58,862 nt of DNA, taken from positions 1 to 58,862 of the forward strand of contig CAMTON010000011.1 of assembly GCA_947074105.1 (NCBI GenBank), given 5' to 3'. Each line of letters begins with the position of its first letter. The first letter of the stretch is position 1. The position numbers and the translations under genes were made by a program. The notes below the pieces were generated by a model. The model was given only the letters and a program-made list of their open reading frames with translations, was not told the DNA's origin and made no database searches. The stretch is from an uncultured Bacteroidales bacterium (GTDB lineage: Bacteria; Bacteroidota; Bacteroidia; Bacteroidales; JAUNSR01). Below, piece by piece: positions 1-9,703 of this stretch.

Positions 1-55
1 GATATGATTATGATATGATTATGATATGATTATGATATGATTATGATATGATTAT
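1..55. repeat. Five perfect tandem copies of an 11-bp unit
   Basis: The unit GATATGATTAT is repeated five times without a mismatch, then breaks into AT-rich sequence. The array may continue left of the window. No ORF covers it. Function unknown; a slippage-prone spacer is the simplest reading. Confidence 0.95.
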
Positions 56-175
56 TAAATAAATCAGGAACAACTTAAAATAATTTTCCGGGCTTTAAAT
101 CTTTTAATGTAAAAGGAAATATATCATTTTATTTCAGCTATTCTTTTTCCCGATATTTATAACTTTAATATAACA

Positions 176-224
176 ACAAATACGCCTCTTCAGAGAAATG
201 ATTTCTCCGCAGAGGCGTATTTGT
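176..224. terminator. Strong bidirectional hairpin terminator
   Basis: A perfect 14-bp stem (arms 176-189 and 211-224) encloses a second small hairpin, GAGAAAT/ATTTCTC. T-rich sequence follows on the plus strand and A-rich sequence precedes it. It probably ends a plus-strand gene lying left of the window. Confidence 0.75.
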
Positions 225-476
225 TTTATTGTATAATTAACTCCGGATAAACAATAGACAGTTATTTGGTGATATATTATCCGGCTTACAGATTAAACTT
301 CAATAAACGAAGATATACTTTGAACCCCGTTCATGGTTTGAGCCGAAAGGAGTTATTGACAATACTAAATAAACAGAGATATACTTTGACCCGCTCTTTA
401 TTAATATATTATCCGGCATACACTATCTTTTATTTATAGGCATAATCTGATAAAAGACTTATTATCAGAAATAAAA
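225..476. repeat. Gene-free stretch with two pairs of short direct repeats
   Basis: The 14-mer ATATATTATCCGGC occurs at 272-285 and 404-417. The 13-mer AGATATACTTTGA occurs at 311-323 and 377-389. The order is 1-2-2-1, so this is not a simple duplication. No ORF and no recognisable RNA were found. Confidence 0.6.
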
Positions 477-501
477 AAGGCCCGCTTAAATAGCGAGCCT
501 T
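477..501 (-). terminator. pckA terminator
   Basis: Arms AAGGCCCGCT and AGCGAGCCTT pair with one wobble that is a G-U only in the minus-strand transcript. A T-tract follows in that direction. It lies 27 bases past the pckA stop codon. Confidence 0.85.
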
Positions 502-527
502 CTTTATTATATATTGCAATTAACTGA

Positions 528-2132
528 TTACAATTTTGGACCAGCAGCAACAAGAGCTTTACCAGCTTCGTTTCCTGTAAACTTAGTGAAGTTTTTGATG
601 AAACGACCAGCAAGATCTTTAGCTTTTTCTTCCCACTGTGCAGCGTCAGTGTAAGTATCACGTGGATCAAGGATCTCAGTGTGTACACCTGGAAGTTCAG
701 TTGGAACAACAAAGTCAAACATAGGGATAACTTTTGTAGGAGCATTGTCGATTGCACCTGAAAGGATACCGTCGATGATACCACGAGTATCTTTAATAGA
801 GATACGTTTTCCTGTACCATTCCATCCTGTGTTAACAAGATATGCAGTAGATCCGTTAGCGTTCATTTTCTTAACTAGTTCTTCAGCATATTTAGTTGGG
901 TGAAGAGAAAGGAACGCAGCACCGAAACATGCAGAGAAAGTTGGAGTTGGTTCAGTGATACCACGCTCTGTTCCAGCAAGTTTAGCTGTGAAACCAGAAA
1001 GGAAGTAGTACTGAGCCTGCTCAGGAGAAAGGATAGATACTGGAGGAAGTACACCAAATGCATCAGCAGAAAGGAAAATAACTTTCTTAGCAGGACCTGC
1101 TTTAGATACTGGCTTAACGATGTTATTGATGTGGTAGATTGGGTAAGATACACGAGTGTTCTCAGTTTTAGAACCATCTGTGAAATCGATTTTACCACCA
1201 TCTTCAACTGTTACGTTCTCAAGAAGAGCGTCACGTTTGATAGCAGCCCAGATATCTGGTTCGTTTTCTGAACATAGGTTGATAGTTTTAGCGTAGCATC
1301 CACCTTCGTAGTTGAATACACCTTCGTCATCCCAACCGTGCTCATCGTCACCGATTAGCTGACGTTTTGGATCTGTAGAAAGAGTAGTTTTACCTGTTCC
1401 AGAAAGACCGAAGAAGATAGCAGTATCTCCAGCTTCACCTACGTTAGCAGAACAGTGCATAGAAGCCATTCCACGTAGAGGAAGTAGGTAGTTCATATAA
1501 GAGAACATACCTTTTTTCATTTCACCACCGTACCAAGTGTTAAGGATGATCTGTACTTTTTCAGTTAGGTTGAAAACAACCGCAGTTTCAGAGTTAAGAC
1601 CTAGTTCTTTGTAGTTAGCAGGAGCTTTAGCTCTAGAAGCATTCATTACAACGAAATCAGGCTCACCGAATGCAGCTAGTTCTTCAGCTGTAGGACGGAT
1701 AAACATGTTTGTAACGAAGTGTGCCTGCCAAGCTACTTCCATGATGAAACGTATTTTAAGACGAGTATTTTCGTTTGCTCCACAGAAAGCATCAACTACG
1801 AAAAGACGTTTTTCAGAAAGCTCTTCTGTAGCGATTTCTTTAAGGATATTCCAAGTTTCTGTAGAAAGAGGCTTGTTGTCATTTTTGTACTCTTCAGATG
1901 TCCACCAGATAGAATCTTTAGTGTTTTCATCTTTAACGAAGAATTTATCTTTAGGAGAACGTCCTGTATAGATACCTGTCATTACGTTAACAGCACCCAT
2001 TTCAGTAACCTGTCCTTTTTCAAAACCTTCTAGTTCTGGTTTTGTTTCTTCAGCAAATAACACATCATAAGAAGGATTGTGAACGATCTCTACAGTTCCA
2101 TGAATCCCGTACTTTGATAAATCTAAAGCCAT
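528..2132 (-). CDS. pckA: Phosphoenolpyruvate carboxykinase (ATP)
   Basis: Interconverts oxaloacetate plus ATP with PEP, CO2 and ADP. In anaerobic Bacteroidales it is commonly considered to run in the CO2-fixing direction towards succinate. The 534-residue length is normal for the ATP-dependent family. The nucleotide loop GLSGTGKT is at residues 242-249 and the metal/kinase-2 motif GDDEHGW at 261-267; the substrate-site sequence TGRSPKDKF lies near 56-64. Codon choice is noticeably restricted (repeated GCT, GTA, CGT type codons on the coding strand), as expected of a highly expressed gene. Monocistronic: its own terminator follows, and a possible promoter lies about 220 bases upstream, leaving a long leader. 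Confidence 0.97.
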   Translation of the reverse strand: MALDLSKYGIHGTVEIVHNPSYDVLFAEETKPELEGFEKGQVTEMGAVNVMTGIYTGRSPKDKFFVKDENTKDSIWWTSEEYKNDNKPLSTETWNILKEIATEELSEKRLFVVDAFCGANENTRLKIRFIMEVAWQAHFVTNMFIRPTAEELAAFGEPDFVVMNASRAKAPANYKELGLNSETAVVFNLTEKVQIILNTWYGGEMKKGMFSYMNYLLPLRGMASMHCSANVGEAGDTAIFFGLSGTGKTTLSTDPKRQLIGDDEHGWDDEGVFNYEGGCYAKTINLCSENEPDIWAAIKRDALLENVTVEDGGKIDFTDGSKTENTRVSYPIYHINNIVKPVSKAGPAKKVIFLSADAFGVLPPVSILSPEQAQYYFLSGFTAKLAGTERGITEPTPTFSACFGAAFLSLHPTKYAEELVKKMNANGSTAYLVNTGWNGTGKRISIKDTRGIIDGILSGAIDNAPTKVIPMFDFVVPTELPGVHTEILDPRDTYTDAAQWEEKAKDLAGRFIKNFTKFTGNEAGKALVAAGPKL

Positions 2133-2586
2133 AGTAATTTTAATAATTGAAATTGTTATAAAAATATAATTGAAAAATCTAACTCATTTACCCATTTTTA
2201 ATTGAGATTATCAATAAGAATATCAAGTATCTCAAACAAAAACAAGTTACTCAAAACCTATATTAACATTAAGCAGTATAGCAAGAGGACTGTCTAAAAT
2301 AATATTTGCCTCTCCTTATTAAAGAGAAGGCTCCCCCTTTTTGAGTCGATACAAAAATAGAATAAATAATTAACCTACACCATTAATTAAAGAAAAATTT
2401 CCACAATTAAATTCGTCTTGTTTTTTTAATTTCAGAACGCACTTTTTGCAACTTTACATCAATATAACGCACTGTTAATCAAATATTTAAACAACACATA
2501 ATAACTTTCACAAATACTTAACTTTGATTATACAACATCTTTGTTAAGAAATTTTATGATATAATTAGGCTCAAATGCCAATAAAA
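2133..2586 (-). promoter_or_regulatory. pckA upstream region with candidate promoter and long leader
   Basis: The minus strand reads TATTTTTG at 2359-2352, matching the TAnnTTTG -7 element of Bacteroidota. No convincing -33 TTG was found. A start near 2345 would give a leader of about 213 nt. It contains a GCCTCTC/GAG-A-AGGC hairpin around 2310-2333. The rest, to 2586, is AT-rich with no ORF. Confidence 0.4.
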
Positions 2587-2626
2587 AAGACGCTTACAGA
2601 AAAATATTTAAATCTGTAAGCGTCTT
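2587..2626 (-). terminator. Terminator of the small secreted-protein gene
   Basis: A perfect 14-bp stem (AAGACGCTTACAGA with its complement) around a 12-nt AT loop, followed on the minus strand by a T-run. It lies just past the stop codon at 2653. Confidence 0.85.
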
Positions 2627-2652
2627 CAGTCAAACAAAAGAATTTGTCTATA

Positions 2653-2862
2653 TTATTTTTTAGCGCATTCTTTTTTATCTTTTGTACATTCTGCTTTTTT
2701 ATCACAGTTTTCTGCTTTCTTTTCGTCTTTGCATTCTGCTTTTTTCTCTTTGCTGCAACATTCTTTTTTAGACTTCGGTTTTTCTTTATTTTCTGTCTGT
2801 GCAGAAACTGTTGCTACACCGCAAGCAAGGATCAAAGCGAATGATAGGATAAGTTTTTTCAT
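2653..2862 (-). CDS. Small secreted Lys/Cys/Glu-rich protein
   Basis: A 69-residue product. I chose the ATG at 2862 because it opens a clear signal peptide (basic MKK, hydrophobic core, Ala-rich cleavage region ending VSA-Q); an upstream in-frame start adds 19 residues that spoil it. The mature part of about 48 residues is almost entirely Lys, Glu, Asp, Asn, Thr and Cys, with six Cys spaced in repeating K-x-E-C patterns (ECC, AEC, ENC, AEC, KEC). It would be periplasmic or secreted. The Cys spacing could bind metal or form disulfides, but no family is recognised. A minus-strand TATGTTTG at 2920-2913 is a candidate promoter, and a strong terminator follows. Confidence 0.75.
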   Translation of the reverse strand: MKKLILSFALILACGVATVSAQTENKEKPKSKKECCSKEKKAECKDEKKAENCDKKAECTKDKKECAKK

Positions 2863-3096
2863 CTTACTAAAAATTAAATTGTTTATATAAATAAAATCTA
2901 TCTCGTATTTTGCAAACATAAGGCATTTAAATCTGCCTTATTCTCAAATATATAAAATATATGATAAAAACCAATATCGCATTTAAGAATTTTATATTTC
3001 AGGCTTCTTAAACTCAGCTCTTTAGTTACTTATTTATCTTTCCTTTAATAATATTCATTTCATAAATCTATATATCATAAACTTATGACCATGGAT

Positions 3097-3780
3097 TCAT
3101 TTCCTGCTGTCTCTAAGTACAAGAATAGACTCCGGACCCATATTAAATAAAAGATCAATAATACTCAGATTGGGTCTGAATCCCCATTTCTGGCTGAAAA
3201 GCTGATAATAATCTACATCCTTATATTCCGGATCAAGTAATTTATAATTTTTTTTGGGATGTATATCATATCTGAAATCAAGAAACTCATGCCCGTTTAC
3301 TTCAATCAGATTTTTTTCCGCAGAAGATATTTCTGAGATTTTCTCAGGCAATATAAATTCTTCGGTATATCCGACTTCAGTTTCCATTCCGAGAAGTTCA
3401 CAGATCAGAATTCTCAGTTCCTCATTAAGATCGAAAAGAAAATCATATTTCTTCTCAAAGAAAGGAGCAAAGTCATCCTCATAAAATTCAAAGAACGGAG
3501 TACTGTTATATGTACTCTTTATGGCATACCAATGCTGATGACGCCAGTTTGCATGATCGGAAACACGAATATCCTTTATTCCGCGTTTCATTCCGCCAGA
3601 ACTTTCGACAGGAATAGATAACGACTGAATATCATTGGCAGCTCCGATAAAACAACGGTTTCTGTATGTCTGTTTTATATAATTTTCTTTTGCTTCAATA
3701 AGTATCTTCTTATAATGATACAGTTTTGAATAATATTCCACCGGACCGAGATACGCAGAAGAAAGAATAATAGAATCCAT
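3097..3780 (-). CDS. WbqC-like family protein
   Basis: A 227-residue protein starting MDSIILSSAYLGPVEYYSKL. That matches the usual start of WbqC-like proteins, in which a hydrophobic strand precedes the GPxxYY motif; the longer in-frame start adds 19 hydrophobic residues and is less likely. Further family features are GGxKRxIKDIRVSDHxNWRHQHW (residues about 62-84), the aromatic YEDDFAPFFEKKYDFLFDLNE segment and WGFRPNLSIIDLLFNMGPES near the end. WbqC-like proteins occur beside glycan or lipoprotein-processing genes; their reaction is not established here. It follows lepB as in many Bacteroidales genomes, but a strong hairpin (3884-3924) separates the two. Confidence 0.8.
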   Translation of the reverse strand: MDSIILSSAYLGPVEYYSKLYHYKKILIEAKENYIKQTYRNRCFIGAANDIQSLSIPVESSGGMKRGIKDIRVSDHANWRHQHWYAIKSTYNSTPFFEFYEDDFAPFFEKKYDFLFDLNEELRILICELLGMETEVGYTEEFILPEKISEISSAEKNLIEVNGHEFLDFRYDIHPKKNYKLLDPEYKDVDYYQLFSQKWGFRPNLSIIDLLFNMGPESILVLRDSRK

Positions 3781-3883
3781 AAGAAAATTGTTCGTTATAA
3801 ATAAGATGAAAAAATTAATAAAAGGTTTAATCTGCAATCCTGATTTTATGAAAAAATTCTCATCCGGGATGCAAATAAAAAAA

Positions 3884-3924
3884 TCATAGTTTTGATTCTG
3901 TAAATTATAGAATCAAAACTATGA
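3884..3924 (-). terminator. Hairpin terminator after lepB
   Basis: A perfect 16-bp inverted repeat (3884-3899 with 3909-3924) around a 9-nt loop, with T-rich sequence following on the minus strand. It lies between lepB and the WbqC-like gene and may attenuate or end the dapB-lepB transcript. Confidence 0.8.
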
Positions 3925-3959
3925 TAAAATTTCATTGATAAATAATCAAATGATATAGA

Positions 3960-5447
3960 TTACAGATTATTCACACCTTTAAATAATCTGTTAAGTCGAA
4001 TTCCTCCGTTGAATACAGGCTTATCTTTTTCAAGAGATAACCATACGAAAACAGGCGATCCTACGATATGATCTTCCGGAACAAAACCCCAAGAGCGGGA
4101 ATCCGCGCTTCTGTCTCTGTTGTCACCCATCATCCAGTAATAATCCATCATAAACGTATATGTCGATGTTTCCTCTCCGTTGATATAATACTTTTCGTTT
4201 TTAACTTCCAGCTTATTATCTTCATAATTGACAATACAACGCTGATAAAGAGCCATATTATCAGGAGTAAGCTGAATAGTGGCACCCTTCTTAGGAATCC
4301 ATAACGGCCCGTAATTGGCACGCGTCCAGTTCTCGTCATAACCAAGTGGATAAGTCCCTCCACCCATGAATCCGGGTTCAGGAACTATCTTTTTCACAAT
4401 ACTCATTTTCTCTGCGATCTGAAGAGCCTCCTGAGTCAAAGGAACCTTATATATAGGATTGAATTTACCGTTTGCATTAGGAGTGAAGCCAAGGAATTCA
4501 AGAAGCATCTTTCCTTCACCCGGTCTGTCCTCTGTACTCATATTGCCACTCTCGTCCACAATACCGCGATCATCCTTATTAACGCCAAGAGCTTCCCAGT
4601 TCTGTTCTCCGAAACGTGTACCGTTAGTTTCGATAAAATACGCCAGCTGCATATTCTTCGGATTCTTTATCTTTTCATTATTGATAAAAACCTGATTATC
4701 GATAATCTGAAGAGTATCACCCGGCAGACCTATACATCGTTTCACATAATTCTCTCTTCTGTCAACAGGTCGATATATCACCTCTCCGAATAATCCAGGA
4801 TTACGTCTTATCACCTTTTCTCCGCCATTATAATAACAAAGAGTATAATAGTCCGGATTCTGAATCTTGGTACAGACAGTATCTCCGGCAGGGAAATTAA
4901 ATACCACGATATCATTTCTCTCCACATGTTTAAAACCCTTCAGACGCTTGTACCCCCACTGAGGCCAGTCAATATATGACTTGGTATTCACAACCGGCAG
5001 CGTATGCTGCGCAAGAGGGAAGGAGAGAGGCGTATTCGGAATTCTCGGACCGTAAGTCATCTTGCTTACAAAAAGATAATCACCTACAAGAAGCGACTTC
5101 TCCAGTGAAGATGTCGGAATCTGATAGTTCTGAAAAAAGAAAGTATTGATGAAATACACCGCTACAAGAGCGAAAACTATCGCGTCTACCCATTCCATCA
5201 CCTTCTTAACCGTCTTATTCTTAGATTTTTTCCAGAATGTCCACGGAATAAATTTAGTATAATAGATATCTACTATAAAAGGAAGGATAATAAGAAGATA
5301 AGGGTTACCAACCCATATCACCCATGCGATATAAAGCACGCACCATATTATACAGCGGATAAGCTGTCCTTTCGACGGACGTCTTGAAAAACCTCTTTTG
5401 TTTTCTTCCTCCTGCTGTTCAGGCGTTTTATTTGATTCTGATGTCAT
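3960..5447 (-). CDS. lepB: Signal peptidase I, large Bacteroidetes type
   Basis: Inner-membrane serine protease that removes Sec and Tat signal peptides. Two membrane spans are visible (about residues 31-66 and 88-106). The nucleophile box IPTSSLEKSLLVGD follows (Ser 113 or 114; the SSL spelling replaces the usual SGSM). The catalytic Lys is in YVKRCIGLPGD (Lys 236), and the conserved box GDNRDRSADSRSWGFV is near residue 450. At 495 residues it is much longer than E. coli LepB because of a large insert between the Lys box and the GDNR box, typical of this phylum. It lies 71 bases downstream of dapB and probably shares its transcript. Confidence 0.95.
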   Translation of the reverse strand: MTSESNKTPEQQEEENKRGFSRRPSKGQLIRCIIWCVLYIAWVIWVGNPYLLIILPFIVDIYYTKFIPWTFWKKSKNKTVKKVMEWVDAIVFALVAVYFINTFFFQNYQIPTSSLEKSLLVGDYLFVSKMTYGPRIPNTPLSFPLAQHTLPVVNTKSYIDWPQWGYKRLKGFKHVERNDIVVFNFPAGDTVCTKIQNPDYYTLCYYNGGEKVIRRNPGLFGEVIYRPVDRRENYVKRCIGLPGDTLQIIDNQVFINNEKIKNPKNMQLAYFIETNGTRFGEQNWEALGVNKDDRGIVDESGNMSTEDRPGEGKMLLEFLGFTPNANGKFNPIYKVPLTQEALQIAEKMSIVKKIVPEPGFMGGGTYPLGYDENWTRANYGPLWIPKKGATIQLTPDNMALYQRCIVNYEDNKLEVKNEKYYINGEETSTYTFMMDYYWMMGDNRDRSADSRSWGFVPEDHIVGSPVFVWLSLEKDKPVFNGGIRLNRLFKGVNNL

Positions 5448-5518
5448 ATCGACAAAGTTATATCGTTATTAAAACATTAATGACAAATTCGTATTTATAC
5501 AAATAATATGTGACAGCC

Positions 5519-6235
5519 TTACAGCTTCATCAGATCATCCATTGTATAGAAACCTTTTTTACCGCAAAGAAACTCTGCTGCGACAACAGCACCAAGAGCA
5601 AAACCCTCTCTGCTTTTTGCGTCATGTGTCATAGAAATAGTATCCACATTCGATTCATAAATTATCGTATGTATTCCCGGTACCTCATCTCTTCTGAAAG
5701 CCGTGATTCCAAGTTCATCAGAAGCCGGAGTTTCAGTCTCGTTCCATTTTGCTTTCGAATCCAGATTTTCGATTATTCCTTCTGCAAGAGTAATGGCAGT
5801 ACCACTTGGAGAGTCAAGTTTATGAATATGATGTGTTTCTTCCATTCTTACATCATACTGAGGAAACTTATTCATGACTTTCGCAAGATATTTGTTAAGA
5901 GCGAAGAAGATATTTACACCGATACTGTAGTTTGAAGCATAAAAGAAAGTCTGAGCTCCGTCTTTACATGCAGCTTTTATCTCATCCATTCTCGAAAGCC
6001 ATCCGGTTGTTCCGGCTACTACAGGAACATGCGCAGCAAAACATTTTTCATAATTTTCCATAGCTGCTGTCGGCATTGAAAACTCTATTGCCACATCCGA
6101 AGATTTGAACTCAGGAGAATTAAAATCATCCTGATTATCCTTATCGATTTTAACTGTTATCTGATGACCTCTTTCAAGAGCTATTCTTTCTATAATATGG
6201 CCCATTTTGCCATAGCCGATCAATGCTATTTTCAT
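5519..6235 (-). CDS. dapB: 4-hydroxy-tetrahydrodipicolinate reductase
   Basis: NAD(P)H-dependent reductase of the diaminopimelate/lysine pathway, feeding peptidoglycan. The product starts MKIALIGYGKMG, a direct fit to the family's nucleotide-binding N-terminus. I use that ATG rather than the TTG 21 bases upstream. The substrate/catalytic motif EETHHIHKLDSPSGTA (about residues 130-145) contains the HH pair and Lys of the active site. The product has 238 residues, the usual short form. First gene of a dapB-lepB unit; a minus-strand TATATTTG at 6411-6404 is a possible -7 box. Confidence 0.95.
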   Translation of the reverse strand: MKIALIGYGKMGHIIERIALERGHQITVKIDKDNQDDFNSPEFKSSDVAIEFSMPTAAMENYEKCFAAHVPVVAGTTGWLSRMDEIKAACKDGAQTFFYASNYSIGVNIFFALNKYLAKVMNKFPQYDVRMEETHHIHKLDSPSGTAITLAEGIIENLDSKAKWNETETPASDELGITAFRRDEVPGIHTIIYESNVDTISMTHDAKSREGFALGAVVAAEFLCGKKGFYTMDDLMKL

Positions 6236-6449
6236 ATTTCCGTTTTTATTTTTCAATCGTATCCTTCATGCTCAGAGCTCAAAAGACACCATTATTTATA
6301 AATACCAAATTTTGCGTAAAATTAAGATGAAAAATCGTTATTATCTGAATAAAAAATAAAGAATAATTCAACAATTCCACCACTTTATTGGTTCATAACA
6401 AGACAAATATACTCAATTTGAGCAAACTGAGTAATCAAAATGTGCAGAT

Positions 6450-7724
6450 ATGGAACAAATACTACAATATGCATGGAAATACAGATTGTTTAATCAGGCA
6501 GATCTGCACACTACCGACGGTAAGGATTTCGAAATAATAGATGTAGGAATTCACAATACTGACGGCGGTCCGGACTTCTTTAACGCCAAAATAAAATACA
6601 ATAATACAGTCTGGGCAGGCAATGTTGAGATACACTCCAATTCCTCCGACTGGTATCTTCACTCTCATCATAAGGATAAGAAATATGATTCCGTAATTCT
6701 TAATGTAGTTCTCAATCACGACGGAGAGATCTACCGTACCAATGGTGACCGTATAAATCAGTTTGTCATTGATGTACCTGACGGAATTATGAATGAATAT
6801 AACTTTCTGACCAGGGAAAGCAAAAATATCATTCCTTGTTCAGTCCGTCTTGAAGAAATATCTCCTATTTATATAGAAGACTGGAAAACATCTCTTGTTG
6901 CAGAAAGACTGATATCTAAAGCCGACTATCTGCGTAATCTTGTCGATTATTATACTGGCGACTGGAATAAAGCTTTCTATGTATTCCTTTGCCGAAGTTT
7001 CGGAACCGGAATCAACAGCGACAGTTTCGAACGGATGAGCCGTGCCACTCCGCTCAATTTTTTGAAACGTCATATTGACTCTCTTCTTCAGACTGAAGCG
7101 ATATTGCTCGGACAGGCAGGTTTTCTTGATGAAGAATCAGACAACTCATATTATAATGTATTGAAAAGAGAATATTCAATTCTGAGTGCCAAGTTCTCTC
7201 TTAAACCGATAGAAAAGTCATCCTGGCAGTTTTTCCGTCTAAGGCCAACAGCTTTTCCTTATATAAGGATAGCTATGCTTGCAGCTCTTCTTCATAAGAA
7301 CCCCGATATCTTCTCATATATAATAGAGAACAACACACTTGATAAACTCACAGAAATATTCCGTTTTGACCTTAATCCGTATTGGGAGCGTCACTACAGT
7401 TTCAGTGACAGAGAATCACCATATCTACTCAAACCGGGAAAACAAACCGTTAATTCCATTATTATAAACAGTATAATACCGGCGCTTTTCGCTTACGGTG
7501 AATATTACAATAAAGCAGAATATAAGGAGGCTGCTTTTCGGCTACTTGAGGAAATTCCTTTTGAAAATAATCTTTATGTCAGAAAATTTAAAGAGACGGG
7601 GATAAGGATCAGCAACGCTTACGACTCACAGGCTGTCATTCAGCTTTTCCGTGAATATTGTCAGAAGAAAAAATGTATGTTTTGCCGTTTTGCAATTAAA
7701 CTTATCGGGAAACATTCAATCTAA
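6450..7724 (+). CDS. DUF2851 family protein
   Basis: A 424-residue cytoplasmic protein of the Bacteroidota-restricted DUF2851 family, recognised by its N-terminus (ILQYAWKYRLFN), the D-I-G-x-H-N-T-D-G-G-P-D-F motif near residues 31-43 and W-x-G-N-V-E-I-H (about 55-62). The conserved acidic and His residues in a PD-(D/E)xK-like arrangement hint at a nuclease fold, but that is inference only. A Cys-rich tail (CQKKKCMFCRF) could bind metal. Divergent from dapB; 215 bases separate the two starts. Its own terminator follows. Confidence 0.85.
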   Translation: MEQILQYAWKYRLFNQADLHTTDGKDFEIIDVGIHNTDGGPDFFNAKIKYNNTVWAGNVEIHSNSSDWYLHSHHKDKKYDSVILNVVLNHDGEIYRTNGDRINQFVIDVPDGIMNEYNFLTRESKNIIPCSVRLEEISPIYIEDWKTSLVAERLISKADYLRNLVDYYTGDWNKAFYVFLCRSFGTGINSDSFERMSRATPLNFLKRHIDSLLQTEAILLGQAGFLDEESDNSYYNVLKREYSILSAKFSLKPIEKSSWQFFRLRPTAFPYIRIAMLAALLHKNPDIFSYIIENNTLDKLTEIFRFDLNPYWERHYSFSDRESPYLLKPGKQTVNSIIINSIIPALFAYGEYYNKAEYKEAAFRLLEEIPFENNLYVRKFKETGIRISNAYDSQAVIQLFREYCQKKKCMFCRFAIKLIGKHSI

Positions 7725-7778
7725 AATATTGTATCCGGCAAACGACTTATTGTATTAATCATAACTTATTAAAAAAGC

Positions 7779-7811
7779 AAAGTGACGAGTCCTCGCGGAA
7801 CCGTCACCTTT
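7779..7811 (+). terminator. Terminator after the DUF2851 gene
   Basis: AAAGTGACG pairs with CGTCACCTTT around a small CTCGCGGA-containing loop, followed by a short T-run. It lies 55 bases past the stop codon. Confidence 0.65.
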
Positions 7812-8320
7812 TACAATGTTTTCGTGAACTAATTACTTTTTTTACCTTATTACTATCTACATAAACTAATTTACTGAAAAATCATAGTTTACTGTTAATG
7901 ATTTAATGTGTTATCTGTTGATATAAAATGTGTTAAATTACTTTATCTGATTTAGCCTTTATAGTGAATATAAATGCTTAATGTGTATTATCAATATCTT
8001 TGTATCGCTTTTCGATACTACAAATATATACACGAAACACATCAAAAAAAAGCATTTTTTCGTCAAATAGTGCTATTTATAGCCCAAATCACTAATTTTT
8101 ATCAGTATATAATACACTTATATGATTTGTGAACTATAATCCAACTTTTTTGAATAAAGAAGAGAATTTTGCGGATTTTTCTGAAATTGAGTGTTTTTCT
8201 TTTTGTCGGAAAGAATACTAATTAAAGAATATCATTGAATGGCATAAGTTCTCATTTTTAAGGCTTTCTGTTATTTAAAACGCTCCCGTTATAGTTTTAT
8301 TATATATGAATCAAAAAAAA
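7812..8320. other. 500-bp gene-free AT-rich interval
   Basis: No ORF or RNA gene was recognised. The only notable element is the short inverted repeat GTATCG-CTTTT-CGATAC at 8002-8018, set in AT-rich sequence. It could be an operator or the foot of a small transcript, but nothing in the flanking genes points to either. Confidence 0.5.
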
Positions 8321-8355
8321 TAAGCGTCATACTTCAAAATTGAGTATGACGCTTA
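8321..8355 (-). terminator. ychF terminator
   Basis: A perfect 13-bp stem (TAAGCGTCATACT with its complement) and 9-nt loop. The flanking A-run at 8312-8320 reads as a T-tract on the minus strand. It lies 54 bases beyond the ychF stop. Confidence 0.9.
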
Positions 8356-8408
8356 TTGTTTATTTTGAATTCTTCTTTAACGAAGTATTTTCATTCCTGC
8401 TTCTATGA

Positions 8409-9512
8409 TTACACGTTGAATCTGAAGTGCATGATATCTCCATCCTGAGCGATATACTCTTTACCTTCAACATTCATTTTTCCTGCTTCTTTACAAGCTG
8501 CTTCAGAACCAAGATTAATAAAATCATTATACTTGATTACTTCCGCACGGATAAATCCTTTTTCAAAATCAGTATGGATCACTGCCGCACACTGAGGAGC
8601 TTTACTTCCTTTAAGGAAAGTCCAAGCTCTTACTTCCTGAACACCTACAGTGAAATAAGTTTCAAGATCAAGAAGGGCATAAGCAGCACGGATAAGACGT
8701 GATACACCTGACTCCTCAAGACCGATCTCATTAAGGAACATTTCACGCTCCTCGTAAGTTTCAAATTCTGCGATTTCAGATTCGATCTTAGCAGCTACAA
8801 CAAGAATCTGAGCATCCTCATCCTTAACAGCCTCTCTCACCATATCTACATATTTGTTTCCTTTTACGGCACTTGCCTCATCAACGTTACAAACATACAT
8901 TACCGGCTTGCTTGTAAGAAGATAAAGTTCTTTTGCAGCTTTCTGCTCATCCTTAGTATCAAAAGTCACTGTTCTCGCAGATTTTCCCTGAAGAAGAGCA
9001 TCCTGATATTTTTTAAGAACTTCATACTGAAGTTTTGCAACTTTATCGCCACCTGTCTTAGCCTGTTTCTGAACTTTAGAAATACGGCTCTCGATAGTTT
9101 CAAGATCCTTAAGCTGTAGTTCAAAATCAATGATTTCTTTGTCGCGAATCGGATTTACGCTACCGTCAACGTGAGTGATATTATCATCATCGAAACAACG
9201 CAATACATGAAGGATAGCGTCTGTTTCACGAATATTTGCAAGGAATTTGTTTCCAAGACCTTCACCTTTACTTGCACCTTTCACAAGACCTGCGATATCA
9301 ACGATTTCTACTGTTGTAGGAACGATTCTCTGAGGATTTACAAGTTCAGCAAGTTTATTAAGTCTTTCGTCAGGAACAGTGATAACACCTACGTTAGGTT
9401 CGATAGTACAGAAAGGGAAGTTTGCAGATTGAGCTTTCGCATTCGATAAGCAATTAAACAGAGTCGATTTACCAACATTAGGTAAGCCGACAATACCGCA
9501 TTGTAATGCCAT
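8409..9512 (-). CDS. ychF: Ribosome-associated P-loop ATPase YchF
   Basis: Obg-related P-loop NTPase that binds ribosomes and prefers ATP over GTP. The product has 367 residues, normal for the family. The P-loop GLPNVGKST is at residues 9-17. [20 protein letters not shown] (about 73-92) is the G3/switch region. The NVDE-type motif (about 208-211) replaces the NKxD that gives GTP specificity. A TGS domain ends the protein at about 280-367 (ending [12 protein letters not shown]). It has its own promoter just inside the polA terminator region. Confidence 0.97.
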   Translation of the reverse strand: MALQCGIVGLPNVGKSTLFNCLSNAKAQSANFPFCTIEPNVGVITVPDERLNKLAELVNPQRIVPTTVEIVDIAGLVKGASKGEGLGNKFLANIRETDAILHVLRCFDDDNITHVDGSVNPIRDKEIIDFELQLKDLETIESRISKVQKQAKTGGDKVAKLQYEVLKKYQDALLQGKSARTVTFDTKDEQKAAKELYLLTSKPVMYVCNVDEASAVKGNKYVDMVREAVKDEDAQILVVAAKIESEIAEFETYEEREMFLNEIGLEESGVSRLIRAAYALLDLETYFTVGVQEVRAWTFLKGSKAPQCAAVIHTDFEKGFIRAEVIKYNDFINLGSEAACKEAGKMNVEGKEYIAQDGDIMHFRFNV

Positions 9513-9572
9513 TTAATCTATATTTTAATTATTATTTTATTCGGAAATACCTCTGTAGCGTTAAAAAAACTA

Positions 9573-9610
9573 CGCTCCGGAAAAGAAATTATCCTTCTTT
9601 TTCCGGAGCG
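9573..9610 (-). terminator. polA terminator
   Basis: CGCTCCGGAAAA pairs with TTTTTCCGGAGCG. On the minus strand the stem is followed by GTAGTTTTTTT. It lies 94 bases past the polA stop codon. Confidence 0.9.
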
Positions 9611-9641
9611 CAAAGATACATATTCTTTTGAGAATTATCAA
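9611..9641 (-). promoter_or_regulatory. ychF promoter
   Basis: On the minus strand a TTG (9641-9639) is followed, after a 20-nt gap, by TATCTTTG (9618-9611). This is a good match to the Bacteroidota -33/-7 promoter. Transcription would start at about 9605, inside the stem of the polA terminator, leaving a leader of about 93 nt before ychF. Confidence 0.65.
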
Positions 9642-9703
9642 TTTATATATCTTGACAAACTATAAAGAGCTATTGCCTTATAGTTATATTTATAAAATAA
9701 AGA

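Noticed and set aside
1-55. CRISPR array
   Set aside because: The units are 11 bp and contiguous with no spacers, and no cas genes are present.
5510-5935. Plus-strand ORF of 141 codons opposite dapB
   Set aside because: It is an antisense shadow of dapB; the dapB frame carries all the family motifs.
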